Shown one piece after another: positions 26,181 through 34,890 of a DNA stretch of 64,000 nt. Under the pieces are notes generated by a model. The model made no database searches. It was not told where the DNA came from and saw only the letters and a program-made list of their open reading frames with translations. Source of the DNA: CBDHDJ01 sp965261645 (GTDB lineage: Bacteria > Pseudomonadota > Alphaproteobacteria > SHVV01); assembly GCA_965261645.1 (NCBI GenBank), contig CBDHDJ010000001.1, positions 62,001 to 126,000 on the forward strand. The letters run 5' to 3'. The position numbers and the translations under genes were made by a program. The first letter of the stretch is position 1. The number at the start of each line of letters is the position of its first letter.

Positions 26181-28394
26181 GTGGCGAAACACCGGCCCCT
26201 GACCACCGATACGCCCTGGTTCCGCCTCGATGTCACGGCGGCGGACTGGAAAAAGGAGGATCCGGCTCTCCTCGCCCGTCTGCTCGAGCAATTGTTCGTC
26301 ATCCGCCGCTTCGAGGAGAAGATCCTCGATCTGTTCAAGCGCGGTCTGGTTCACGGTCCGGCCCATTCGAGCATTGGTCAAGAGGGCGGTGCCATCGGCG
26401 CCATGTCGGTGTTGACGGCGGGCGACAAGATCAATGCGACGCACCGCGCCCATCACCAGTTTCTCGCCAAGTTCCTGAACTATGCGACGCCGGACGGCTA
26501 CGATCCGCGCCAAGATTCGTTCCCCAATCACATGCAGGAGATGGTCTACCGCTCGATGGCGGAGATCATGGGACTCGCGCCGGGATTCTGCCACGGCCGC
26601 GGCGGCTCGATGCACATGCGCCTCGATGAAGCGGGCGTACTCGGCACCAACGCCATCGTCGGGGGCAATCCGCCGCAGGCCACTGGCTACGCGTTGGCCG
26701 AGAAGCTCCGGGGCAGCGACAACCTCACCGTGACCTTCTTCGGTGACGGCGCCGCGCAAAACGGTGCGGCTTACGAATCGCTCAACCTCGGGGCGCTCTA
26801 CGATCTCCCGATCATCTACTTCATCGAGAACAATCTCTACGGCGTCTCGACCCACGTCACCGAGACCACGCGCGAGGCGCGCTTGTCGGCGCGCGGCCTC
26901 GGCCTGGCAATCCCTGCGATCGAGGTCGACGGCATGAATATCCTCGCGGTTCGCCGCGCCATGCAATGGGCCGCCGAACATATTCGCCAGGAGAGCGGGC
27001 CCGTCCTCATCGAAGCCAACGTCTACCGTTACTTCCATCAGCACGGGCCACTGCGCGGCAGCGCATTTGGTTACCGTAGCAAAGAGGAGGAAGAGGCGTG
27101 GATGGCCCGGGATCCGGTCACAACCTACCCGGACCAGTTGATCAAGTTGGGCGTCATCGACGAGGCGGCGATCGAGCGCATCGCGGCACGGGTCCAGGCC
27201 GCGGTGGATGCGGCGGCCGACGGCCTGACGGAGACCGACCCCGAGACCAATACCGATCGCGTCATCCCTGCGCTGTGGCCCGATCCCGCCAGCGTGCAGG
27301 ACGGCATGCGGGGCGATCTTTCGGAGCTGGCCGGGTCGGATTACCGCGAACCCGAGGACGTGCCAGCCGCCGATTCACGCGAGATCAAGTACATCGAGGC
27401 GATCGCCCTGGCGCAGCTGCGCGCCATGGAGCGCGACGAGACCGTCGTCGTTCTCGGCGAGGACGTGCATCGCCTGGGCGGTGGCACCGTGGGTGCGACG
27501 AAGGGGATCGCCGAACGTTACGCCGAGCGCCTGATCGGCACGCCGATCACCGAGAACGGCTTTTGCGGGCTCGCGCTCGGCGCCGCCATCAATGGTCTGC
27601 GGCCCGTCGCCGAGATCATGTATGCCGATTTCTGCCTCGTCGCTGCGGATCAGCTGTTCAATCAGATCGCCAAGATGCGCCACATGTTCGGCGGCGATTA
27701 CGGCGTGCCCGTGGTGGTCCGGGCGCGCATCGCGGCCGGCGGCGGCTATGGCTCGCAGCACTCAATGGACGTGAGCGGCCTGTTCGCCCTGTGGCCGGGC
27801 TGGCGAATCGTCGCGCCAACGACGCCGTTCGACTATATCGGTCTGTTCAACAGCGCCATTCGCTGCGACGACCCGGTCGTCATCATCGAGCCCCAGGCGT
27901 TGCACCAGGTGAGCGGGCTCATTCCCATCGATGATCTCGACTACGGCATTCCGTTTGGCAAAGCCAAGGTGGTGCGCCCCGGCACCGCCTGTACCATCCT
28001 TTCGTGCGCCAATATGGTGCCGGTCTCGGTTGATGCGGCCGACCAATCCGGCATCGATGCCGAAGTGATCGACCTGCGCACCCTCGATCCCCTTGGCCTC
28101 GACTGGCCGACGATCGCGGGCAGCATCAAGCGCACCAACCGGGTGATCATTGTCGAGCAGACCGCGCGCGGGCCGACGATCGGTGCGCGCATCGTGCAGG
28201 AGATTCAGGAACGCCTGTTCGACGACCTCGATCACGAGATCCTGCGTGTCACAGGTACGGATGCGGCGCCCGTCGTGTCCAAGGTGCTCGAGAGCGCCGC
28301 CCTGGCTGGCCTCGACGATGTGATCGCGGGGCTCCAGCAGCTGATGGCCGGTGCGCCGGAGGCGCCGCCGATTCGCCCCGAGACTAATCGGTGA
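26181..28394 (+). CDS. fused E1 alpha/beta thiamine-diphosphate 2-oxo acid dehydrogenase
   Basis: GTG at 26,181 follows AAGGAGACGAACGC. Residues ~30-350 are the E1 alpha domain with the ThDP motif GDGAAQNGAAYESLNL...IENN (~188-218). Residues ~395-730 are E1 beta (VVVLGEDVHRLGGG, RIAAGGGYGSQHSMD, PVVIIEPQALHQ). Such fused E1 proteins feed 2-oxo acid or acetoin-type dehydrogenase complexes, but no E2 or E3 gene is in the window. The alpha and beta halves are normally separate genes. It overlaps the chorismate mutase reading, so both are likely co-expressed. Substrate is not evident. Confidence 0.88.
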   Translation: MAKHRPLTTDTPWFRLDVTAADWKKEDPALLARLLEQLFVIRRFEEKILDLFKRGLVHGPAHSSIGQEGGAIGAMSVLTAGDKINATHRAHHQFLAKFLNYATPDGYDPRQDSFPNHMQEMVYRSMAEIMGLAPGFCHGRGGSMHMRLDEAGVLGTNAIVGGNPPQATGYALAEKLRGSDNLTVTFFGDGAAQNGAAYESLNLGALYDLPIIYFIENNLYGVSTHVTETTREARLSARGLGLAIPAIEVDGMNILAVRRAMQWAAEHIRQESGPVLIEANVYRYFHQHGPLRGSAFGYRSKEEEEAWMARDPVTTYPDQLIKLGVIDEAAIERIAARVQAAVDAAADGLTETDPETNTDRVIPALWPDPASVQDGMRGDLSELAGSDYREPEDVPAADSREIKYIEAIALAQLRAMERDETVVVLGEDVHRLGGGTVGATKGIAERYAERLIGTPITENGFCGLALGAAINGLRPVAEIMYADFCLVAADQLFNQIAKMRHMFGGDYGVPVVVRARIAAGGGYGSQHSMDVSGLFALWPGWRIVAPTTPFDYIGLFNSAIRCDDPVVIIEPQALHQVSGLIPIDDLDYGIPFGKAKVVRPGTACTILSCANMVPVSVDAADQSGIDAEVIDLRTLDPLGLDWPTIAGSIKRTNRVIIVEQTARGPTIGARIVQEIQERLFDDLDHEILRVTGTDAAPVVSKVLESAALAGLDDVIAGLQQLMAGAPEAPPIRPETNR

Positions 28395-28405
28395 GGGAGA
28401 CCGCG

Positions 28406-28681
28406 ATGAACGATCTGGAATCCATGCGCCGCGAGCTCGAACGGGTGGACGACGACATCGTCGCTCTGCTCGGCGCCCGATTCGCGGTCATCACGCGCAT
28501 TGGCGAGCTCAAGACGCGGGACGGCGTGCCCGTCGTGATTCCCGAACGCATCGAAGCGGTCAAGCAACGGGCCGCCCGAAAGGGCCTGAACTACGACCTC
28601 AATCCGGTGTTCGTTGAAAAGCTCTTCCAGCTCATCATCGATGAGGCCGTGGCAAAGGAAGAGGCGCTTACGAAGAGCTGA
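28406..28681 (+). CDS. chorismate mutase, AroQ type
   Basis: The ATG at 28,406 follows GTGAGGGAGA; a GTG at 28,391 overlaps the E1 stop and is an alternative. The 91-residue helical protein has the AroQ pattern: MRRELERVDDDIVALLGARF, ITRIGELKTRDGVPVVIPER and LFQLIIDEAVAKEE. Chorismate mutase converts chorismate to prephenate; isochorismate pyruvate lyases share the fold and cannot be excluded. Coupling to an E1 gene instead of to aromatic amino acid genes is unusual. Confidence 0.85.
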   Translation: MNDLESMRRELERVDDDIVALLGARFAVITRIGELKTRDGVPVVIPERIEAVKQRAARKGLNYDLNPVFVEKLFQLIIDEAVAKEEALTKS

Positions 28682-28687
28682 TGGGGT

Positions 28688-28707
28688 CCGAGCCGGAGCG
28701 GGCTCGG
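28688..28707. terminator. inverted repeat between convergent genes
   Basis: CCGAGCC (28,688-28,694) and GGCTCGG (28,701-28,707) can form a 7-bp GC stem with a 6-nt loop between the chorismate mutase and bactofilin genes, which converge here. No T run follows, so it may be a weak or bidirectional terminator. Confidence 0.5.
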
Positions 28708-28714
28708 CTGGGGC

Positions 28715-29248
28715 CTAACGATGGCCCGCGGCGCGGACGATTTGAGGCGCATCGCCCGCCGGTGAGTCGGGGCTGGCGGGAGGTGTGACGACTTGATTGA
28801 TTTCGGGCGGACGAGCCGGAGTTATGTGCTTGCAATGGCCATCAACGAGGGCTCCAGCGGCGATGGCGAGAACCTCGTGCCAAATCTCGCCGCTAACATC
28901 GGCTGTGCTGGCGATTTCGACGCGTCGCGCCTTGATCGTCCCCTCGACGGTGCCCTGAACGAGAACCTCATCGGCGGTCAGCGCGCCCTTGACCTTGGCT
29001 CCTTGGCCCACCCTGAGGGAGCCGCCGGTCACGTTGCCCTCCACGACACCGTCGATCCGAAGATCTCCGGCGCCACTGATATTGCCAACGACAGTGAGCG
29101 CCGAGCTGATGATCGACGGCGGCAGCCGCATCTCCTTCGCGCTCCCGTTCGGGCCGGCGCCGTTCGCTTGGCCATTGCCGGACAGCCACCGCTTCGCTGT
29201 ATCCCGCAGCCGGAGCATGGTCATCGACGAAGGCGATATCTCTTGCAT
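28715..29248 (-). CDS. bactofilin family protein
   Basis: MQEISPSSMTMLRLRDTAKR starts at 29,248 (29,224 also possible). The core (SALTVVGNISGAGDLRIDGVVEGNVTGGSLRVGQGAKVKG...) is the repeated beta-helical bactofilin domain, which polymerises into membrane-associated cytoskeletal filaments. Flexible N- and C-terminal tails (Pro-rich C terminus) are typical. Length 177 residues is normal. It is transcribed alone. Confidence 0.9.
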   Translation of the reverse strand: MQEISPSSMTMLRLRDTAKRWLSGNGQANGAGPNGSAKEMRLPPSIISSALTVVGNISGAGDLRIDGVVEGNVTGGSLRVGQGAKVKGALTADEVLVQGTVEGTIKARRVEIASTADVSGEIWHEVLAIAAGALVDGHCKHITPARPPEINQVVTPPASPDSPAGDAPQIVRAAGHR

Positions 29249-29295
29249 GGCGGAAAAGAGCCCGGGTCTTTCACCTCGCGGGCTTCCTCAACCAA

Positions 29296-29362
29296 TAACT
29301 AGAGAACGAAGGGTGGATTCGGAACTAGGAAAAATGTCTAGGAACCTAGGGAATACCCCTAG
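29296..29362. promoter_or_regulatory. CTAG-rich palindromic region upstream of bactofilin
   Basis: In about 65 bp there are five CTAG tetramers, normally rare in proteobacteria. The clearest structure is CTAGGG (29,346-29,351) and CCCTAG (29,357-29,362), preceded by TCTAGGAACCTAGG. It lies in the 187-bp gap between the cupin stop and the bactofilin start, so it could be an operator for bactofilin. Binding partner unknown. Confidence 0.4.
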
Positions 29363-29435
29363 ATCCTGGTTGTTTTCGGTCTGCAGGGGCCAACCTTCAG
29401 CGGTCGCTCCCCCAACCATCACTTGATGAATCGCC

Positions 29436-29915
29436 TTAGAGGCGCTCGCCCTTCTTGTTCATAAACACCCACTCGCCGTCGATCTCCGCCGCCGAGACAT
29501 CGTCATCGGGATAAGTCGTGGCATCGCCCGGCGAGCGGTCCCCCACCTCGATCATGACGACCCGCGAGGAAGAGCGGTTGACGAGCTTGTGGCCATCCCC
29601 GGATGCGTAGGGAAAGCCGCATGCCATGCCCGGGCCAAGAACTTGCTCGCCCCCATCGGTTACCAACGTCGCCTCACCCTCGAGGATGTAGACGAACTCA
29701 TCCTGCGCGTGGTGCCAGTGGCGCATCGACGACGTTGCGCCCGGGTCGAGATAGGTCAGGTTGACGCCCATATTCTTGAGGCCCACGGCCGCGCCGAGCG
29801 GATGGCGGCTCACGCCCGCATTGTGCTCTTCGAGCGGCGCCGGATAAGACAGCTCAGGCGGTGATTCGACGGTCGAGGGATCGAGGGCGGGAAGTTTGAG
29901 TTCGCTTGTGGCCAT
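29436..29915 (-). CDS. cupin-domain protein
   Basis: The 159-residue protein has the two cupin motifs: HWHHAQDEFVYILEGEATL with metal-binding His/His/Glu, and GDGHKLVNRSS with the later His. N- and C-terminal extensions (PALDPSTVESPPELSYPAPL; DGEWVFMNKKGERL) are shared with the neighbouring pseudogene. Single-domain cupins like this are often of unknown substrate. Start at ATG 29,915 after GGAGGCAACGGC. Confidence 0.85.
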   Translation of the reverse strand: MATSELKLPALDPSTVESPPELSYPAPLEEHNAGVSRHPLGAAVGLKNMGVNLTYLDPGATSSMRHWHHAQDEFVYILEGEATLVTDGGEQVLGPGMACGFPYASGDGHKLVNRSSSRVVMIEVGDRSPGDATTYPDDDVSAAEIDGEWVFMNKKGERL

Positions 29916-29929
29916 GCCGTTGCCTCCTG

Positions 29930-30415
29930 TCAGTAAGGGGTTCCGTCCTTGTGATCAAAGACCCAACCCGCCGGACCCGGACGGGCCGCGATATCGCCAT
30001 CCGGATAATGCGCCAAATCCCCCGGCAAACGATCGCCGACCTAGAGGATCAGCGCGGGCTGGGCGGAACGGTTGACGAGGTGATGGCCGTTGGCGACGTT
30101 GGCGGGAAAGCCCGCCGCCATGCCCGGCCTGAGGATCTGCTCGCTCTCATCCGTGATCAGCGTGACCTCGCTTTCGAGCACGTAGATGAATTCGTCCTGG
30201 CGAACGTGCCAGTGGGGCAGGGCCGACCATGCGCCCGGTTCGAGCCGCGTGAGATTGACGCCGAAATTTTGTAAGCCAAGGGCGTTACCCAGGGCGCGCT
30301 TGTGGCGGCCCACCCCGTTCTTCTTGAACGGATCCGGGTAGATAAAGCCGACCCGCCCTTCGACCGTCGGCGGATCGAGCGCGGGCGGATTCAAATTTTC
30401 GGTCGCATGTGCCAT
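29930..30415 (-). pseudogene. paralogous cupin gene with internal amber codon
   Basis: MAHATENLNPPALDPPTVEG... HWHVRQDEFIYVLESEVTLI... NGHHLVNRSAQPALIL is close to the adjacent cupin in layout. TAG at 30,041-30,043 interrupts it where the paralogue context suggests Glu (ALIL-E-VGDRLPGD), and the same frame continues VGDRLPGDLAHYPDGDIAAR to TGA at 29,930. A single G-to-T change would explain it. The cupin barrel itself is complete before the stop. Confidence 0.8.
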
Positions 30416-30478
30416 GGGCGCTCAACCGCTCCTACCCTGCTTGCCGCGAAACAATAGCGCGAATGGCGAACTCCGGCA

Positions 30479-30838
30479 TCAGGCCTCGTTACACGGGAAG
30501 GCATCGAGCAACGCGCCAAGAACGAGACTGCTGGCCGCGAGGTCAAGCTGCTCGGGTTTGGCGCGCAGGCCTTGGACCACGGCGGCGACCAGGTCCTCGT
30601 CGCTCGCCCGCTCGGGCAGGCAGATGATATCGGGCACGCGGTACCAATGGATCATGATGCTGTTGGTATCCGCGACGCCCAGGATGTAGCCGGCGCAGGC
30701 GCCGACGAATGCGCGATCGCACAGGCGGAGCAGCGCCTTGCCGTCGAGAAAACGGTTGATGGCCTGCGCTTGGACCGGCGCCGCTGGTTCGGAAGCGTAG
30801 AGGAGCATAATGATCGCGGCGCCAACGACCCTGGCCAT
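30479..30838 (-). CDS. secreted Rap1a/Tai-like protein
   Basis: I place the start at ATG 30,838 (MARVVGAAIIMLLYASEPAA), which gives an N-terminal signal peptide; the frame is open to 30,880. The mature part has LLRLCDRAFVGACAGYILGV, ICLPERASDEDLVAAVVQGL and LDAFPCNEA, the cysteine pattern of the Rap1a/Tai domain first described in immunity proteins of type VI effectors. No effector gene is nearby, so a host periplasmic role is as likely. It lies 43 bp after the acyl-CoA synthetase on the same strand. Confidence 0.72.
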   Translation of the reverse strand: MARVVGAAIIMLLYASEPAAPVQAQAINRFLDGKALLRLCDRAFVGACAGYILGVADTNSIMIHWYRVPDIICLPERASDEDLVAAVVQGLRAKPEQLDLAASSLVLGALLDAFPCNEA

Positions 30839-30880
30839 GGCTTTTCTCCAGGCGGTGAGAAGCTCGGGAACCGCTACCAA

Positions 30881-32536
30881 CTAAGCCTCGGACGCTTCCT
30901 CTTCGTTGGCCTCGGCGCGGAGCTCGACGCGGCGGATTTTGCCCGAGATGGTCTTCGGCAACTCTGCGCGGAATTCGATCTCGCGCGGGTATTTGTAAGG
31001 CGCGGTGTGGCTCTTGACGAAGTCCTGGATCTCGCCCGTGAGCGTCTCCGAAGGCTCGAAGCCGGCGGCCAAAACCACATAGGCCTTGACGAGCTCGCCG
31101 CGAAGCTCATCGCGCTTGCCCACAACCGCCGATTCGACGATCGCCGGGTGCTCCGCAAGCGCGCTTTCCACCTCGAACGGGCTGATGCGGTAGCCGGCCG
31201 ACGAGATCAGATCGTCGGAACGGCCAACAAACCAGATGTAGCCGTCTTCGTCGCGCATGCCGGTATCGCCGGTGTAATAGAAGCCATGGCGAAAGCACTG
31301 GGTATTCGCCTCCTCGTCGTCGAAATAGCCGTGAAACAGCCCTGGCGGATAAGGATCGGTCAGGCGAACCGCGATCTGGCCGATCTCGTGGTTGGGCCGG
31401 ATGGCGCCCTCATCGTCGATAATTTGGATATCCATGCCGGGCACGGGCTTGCCCATCGAGCCCGGGCGGATCGGCACACACGGGTAGTTGGCCACGAGGT
31501 TGACCGATTCGGTCTGGCCATAGCCGTCATGCGGCGCACGACCGGTGGCCTCCTTCCAGACGCGTAGCGCCTCCGGATTGAGCGGCTCGCCCGCGCTCAA
31601 ACTGTGCCGCATCGAGCTCAGATCGTAGGCCGAGAGATCGATCTGGGCGAACAGGCGGTAGATTGTGGGCGGCGCGCAGAAGGTTGTGACCTTGAGCTTC
31701 TCGATGAGCTTCAGATGAGCATCGGCATCGAAACCCGGCGCGGCATCATAAAGCACCATGGCCGCGCCCACCTGCCAGGGCGCGAACAACATGCCCCAGG
31801 CCGCCTTGGCCCAACCGGTATCCGACAGGGTCCAGTGAACATCGCTTTCGTTAAGGTCCATCCAGTAGCTCGCCGTGATGCGGTGGGCCGCCGCATAGGC
31901 GTGATCGCGGGGCACCATCTTGGGAAAGGCTGTGGTGCCCGAGGTGAAATAGATCATCATCGTTTCGTCGCTACGCGTCGCCGGAATGGAGCCGCGATCG
32001 AGCTCGTCCGATGCGGCAGCGCAGCCTTCGTCATAGCCCGTCCAGCCCTCGCGGGCGCCACCGACAACGATGCGATGCTCGATCGACGGGATGGTGCCGG
32101 AAACCTCCTCGATCTTCTCGCAATGCTCTGGCGTGACGATGACCAGTTGGGCGTGGGACCGGTTGATGCGGTAATCGAGGTCCTTCGCGGTCAAAAGCGT
32201 GGTGCCGGGAATCGGCACGACGCCCAACTTGATACAGCCGATCAGCACTTCGTACCATGCCGGAATCCTCGGCATAACGACGATGGCGTGATCGCCCTTC
32301 TTGACGCCGAGCTTGAGCAACAAATTGGCGCAGCGATTGGCGGCCCGGTTCACATCATCGAAGCTGTAGGGCGTGACCGTGTCGGAGGTGTGCGTGGCGT
32401 AGATGAACGCCATCTTGTTGTTCTCTCGGGCCGAGCGATCGATGACGTCGAAACCGAAATTGTAGGTCTCGGGAACCTCGAGGCGGAAAGTCCGCCGCGT
32501 CTCCTCGTAATCACGCATGGTCCAGTCTTGAGCCAC
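30881..32536 (-). CDS. AMP-forming acyl-CoA synthetase
   Basis: GTG at 32,536 has a strong GGGAGGC site; an in-frame ATG lies at 32,518. The 551-residue enzyme shows the adenylate motifs MIYFTSGTTAFPKMVPRDH (A3/P-loop), DGYGQTESV (A5), YYTGDTGMRDEDGYIWFVGR (A7) and the catalytic Lys near the end in PKTISGKIRRVE (A10). The order resembles medium-chain or benzoate/acetoacetate-type ligases. It would activate a carboxylic acid to its CoA thioester in the cytosol. Neighbouring oxygenase genes suggest catabolism of an aromatic or branched acid. Confidence 0.88.
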   Translation of the reverse strand: MAQDWTMRDYEETRRTFRLEVPETYNFGFDVIDRSARENNKMAFIYATHTSDTVTPYSFDDVNRAANRCANLLLKLGVKKGDHAIVVMPRIPAWYEVLIGCIKLGVVPIPGTTLLTAKDLDYRINRSHAQLVIVTPEHCEKIEEVSGTIPSIEHRIVVGGAREGWTGYDEGCAAASDELDRGSIPATRSDETMMIYFTSGTTAFPKMVPRDHAYAAAHRITASYWMDLNESDVHWTLSDTGWAKAAWGMLFAPWQVGAAMVLYDAAPGFDADAHLKLIEKLKVTTFCAPPTIYRLFAQIDLSAYDLSSMRHSLSAGEPLNPEALRVWKEATGRAPHDGYGQTESVNLVANYPCVPIRPGSMGKPVPGMDIQIIDDEGAIRPNHEIGQIAVRLTDPYPPGLFHGYFDDEEANTQCFRHGFYYTGDTGMRDEDGYIWFVGRSDDLISSAGYRISPFEVESALAEHPAIVESAVVGKRDELRGELVKAYVVLAAGFEPSETLTGEIQDFVKSHTAPYKYPREIEFRAELPKTISGKIRRVELRAEANEEEASEA

Positions 32537-32549
32537 GGACGCCTCCCTA

Positions 32550-32857
32550 CCGCATGACGAGATGCCGATCGGCCCGACCGCGGGTTGATGAGGCCGCCCG
32601 TCAGGCGCGGCACACAACCTCATGACAGAGCCCGGCGCAATTCGCCAAGCTATGCCGGCCAACGCAGTTTGACCACGGACCCAAGCATGTCCCAGGAAAA
32701 CCTCACCCGCAAGCTCACGGGCGGCGAAACTGTGGAGATTCCCCGGTCCGCGCATGGCGCCGCCAAGCCCTGGCGAGCGCAAAATGCCGTGCGCACAATT
32801 TGACGCAGATAGGACCGTGATGGCAGGACCGATCGCGTTGCGCCCGATCCCGCGCCG
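32550..32857. other. gap holding a duplicate of the 34,990-35,170 promoter region
   Basis: GAGATGCCGATCGGCCCGA, GTTGATGAGGCC, AGAGCCCGGCGCAATTCGCC and TTGACCACGGA recur in the same order upstream of the cyclase gene at 34,990-35,130. The copy ends in a short open reading (ATG 32,687, MSQENLTRKLTGGETVEI) that resembles the cyclase start (MPQDGVTRKLAAIV) and then loses homology; it is a cyclase-gene head remnant. Confidence 0.65.
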
Positions 32858-33628
32858 TCACTCAGCCGCGGCGGCCAGCCTCTCAGCCTGGAAAGCCTGG
32901 GGAAGATCGAGGTCGGCGGCCTTGAAGACGCCATCCCAGGCCTCCCACAGGCGGTCACGCACGAACCGCGCCATGGTGTAAAAACGCTGGCGCCGTTCAG
33001 GTGTATTCGCGTAGGCGCGGATGAGTTTCCTGCCTTCTTCGGCATGTTCGAGGTCGCCCTCGATATGGACGATGAAGATGTCGAGGTCCTGGTCGGTGAA
33101 GCCGAAGTTCTCCCTAAGGAGCGGGACCAAGCGCATGTAAAAGTCGGGCAACAGGCTCTCGCCGCCCACCATCCCCGCCGCCATAGTGAGCGCCGGTTCC
33201 TCGCGCCTGCCGAAGGTAGCGATATCCTCCAGCGCCTCCTCGAGTTGCGGCACCGGCTTGAGCCGGCCGTCGCGGTTGGCGGTCTCGACTTCCTCGCGCC
33301 GGAACCCGCAAGCCTCGGCGAAGTCGAGCGCGATCGCATAGTGCGCGGCATAGCCGCAACGCTCCTCGGTCTCCTCGTCAATCAGGTTTTCCATGATCGC
33401 CGTGCGTGCGCCGCGGTCCATGTTGTGCATCAAGCAGGAGCCGATGTTTCGCACGCTGTTGTTGTAGTAGTACATCATCTGGTAGCAGACCTTCATGATC
33501 TGCTCGGCCGTCACCTCGCCCCGCTCGAGCCGCCTGAAGAATGGGTGCTTCGCAACAGCTCTCTCGTTGACCATCCGCGTGATCGCCTCGACATACTCAT
33601 CAGGCGTCATGTTCTTCGCCACATCCAT
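32858..33628 (-). CDS. heme-oxygenase-fold (TenA/PqqC/HDO-like) protein
   Basis: The 256-residue all-helical protein (KHPFFRRLERGEVTAEQIMK at the N terminus) carries candidate metal ligands on successive helices: Glu in NLIDEETEERCG, His in YAAHYAIALDF, Glu in MVGGESLLPDF, and His/Asp/His in FIVHIEGDLEHAEEG. That set fits the iron-binding heme-oxygenase-like oxidase group rather than TenA thiaminase. Its place between a Rieske oxygenase and an acyl-CoA synthetase suggests an oxidative step on the same substrate. The reaction is not known. Confidence 0.75.
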   Translation of the reverse strand: MDVAKNMTPDEYVEAITRMVNERAVAKHPFFRRLERGEVTAEQIMKVCYQMMYYYNNSVRNIGSCLMHNMDRGARTAIMENLIDEETEERCGYAAHYAIALDFAEACGFRREEVETANRDGRLKPVPQLEEALEDIATFGRREEPALTMAAGMVGGESLLPDFYMRLVPLLRENFGFTDQDLDIFIVHIEGDLEHAEEGRKLIRAYANTPERRQRFYTMARFVRDRLWEAWDGVFKAADLDLPQAFQAERLAAAAE

Positions 33629-33738
33629 CGCCGATCTCCTATCTCAGACACATTCCCTCGATCGGGGCCGGGAGCCCGCCGGCTTCGGCCGCCGAGCCGG
33701 TCGCAAGCTGGGCCTCGGACTCGCCCTCTTCTCCGTAC

Positions 33739-34890
33739 CTAGCTGCCCCCGCCGAAAACCCGGTCGAGATTGTAATTGATGCGGTTGTGGATGTTAACTT
33801 CAAGCCGCGACAGAGGCCCAGGTTCGAACCTGCGGGCTCGCATGGCGTTCTGCAAGGAGTTCACCATCCAGCGGTCCTCCTCGAGGAACGCCAGCACGAA
33901 CTCCCGGTAGACCTTGGCCTTTTCCTCGAAGTCCGGATCACTGTAATAGGACTTCGGGAACAGGTGATAGATATGGATGCGGGTCCGATCCGCGCCGAGC
34001 GGCCAGATTGTCATGTGGTGGACTTCATCGATGCGCCCGAAAAGATGGAAGTTCGGGGCGAGATGGCCCGTATAGGCGAAGCTCTCCGGCTGGTCCTCGA
34101 GCCACGGCATCTTGCCGAACAAGCTCTTGCCGTCTGACGTGTCGGGCCGAGCGTCAAAAAACGAGCTGAAGCCGCCCCGCTTCTTGATGTCGAAGGTGAA
34201 CTTTTGCCGATCGATGTATTTGCCGAAGCTATCAATGTGCAGGACTTGAACGTGATAGACGTCCATGAGGTTTTCGACGACAAACTTCCAGTTGCAGTCG
34301 ACCTCGACCACCTCTTTCTGAAACAGGCGGCAGTCCTCCTGCTTGAGAATGTCGAAGGCGTTGCTGAAGTCAGCCACGAAGTCTTCGAGAGGCTCGGCCT
34401 CCTCACCGAAGGTGATGAAGATCCAACCTGCCCAGACGCCTACCCGCAGGGGATTCAGACGGCACGTCTGGGGATCGAAGCCTTCCGCCTCCTTCATGTA
34501 CGGGGCACCGATAAGCTGGCCCCGTAGGTCGTAGGTCCAGCCGTGATAGGGACAGCTGAATTCCTTGAGGTTGCCCTCGCCGCTGACCACCTCCACTCCC
34601 CGGTGGCGGCAGGCGTTGGACATAGCGTTGATGTCGCCCGCCTCGTTGCGCACGACGATCACGGGCTCGCCCACCACACGAAATGTCATGTAATCGCCCG
34701 GGTTCTCGATCTCCTCGACTCGACCCATGCACAGCCAGTCCTTCATGAAGACCCGCTCTTTCTCGAGCGCCAGGATTTCGGGCGACGTGTAGATATGACC
34801 GGGCAGGTGTCGCGACTGGTTTAGCGGCACCTTCATATTATCGAGCCCGCTGCTCAGTCCGGATTCGGAAGCGCTCTCCCGGACAGTCAT
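33739..34890 (-). CDS. Rieske non-heme iron oxygenase, alpha subunit
   Basis: ATG at 34,890 follows GGAGGGGAGGATTCTC. The Rieske cluster motif is CRHRGVEVVSGEGN...CPYHGWTYDL (CxH...CxxH, residues ~90-112). The catalytic domain shows ENLMDVYHVQVLHIDSFG with the bridging Asp and two His ligands, and a later Asp (FLEEDRWMVNS). At 383 residues it matches the aromatic-ring-hydroxylating alpha subunit or related carnitine/choline monooxygenases. No beta subunit, ferredoxin or reductase gene is adjacent, so it may act as an alpha homotrimer with a remote reductase. Confidence 0.9.
   Translation of the reverse strand: MTVRESASESGLSSGLDNMKVPLNQSRHLPGHIYTSPEILALEKERVFMKDWLCMGRVEEIENPGDYMTFRVVGEPVIVVRNEAGDINAMSNACRHRGVEVVSGEGNLKEFSCPYHGWTYDLRGQLIGAPYMKEAEGFDPQTCRLNPLRVGVWAGWIFITFGEEAEPLEDFVADFSNAFDILKQEDCRLFQKEVVEVDCNWKFVVENLMDVYHVQVLHIDSFGKYIDRQKFTFDIKKRGGFSSFFDARPDTSDGKSLFGKMPWLEDQPESFAYTGHLAPNFHLFGRIDEVHHMTIWPLGADRTRIHIYHLFPKSYYSDPDFEEKAKVYREFVLAFLEEDRWMVNSLQNAMRARRFEPGPLSRLEVNIHNRINYNLDRVFGGGS

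Noticed and set aside
25824..27044. A 406-residue minus-strand frame over the GYD and E1 genes
   Set aside because: It spans two real genes and their spacer in antisense; no domain.
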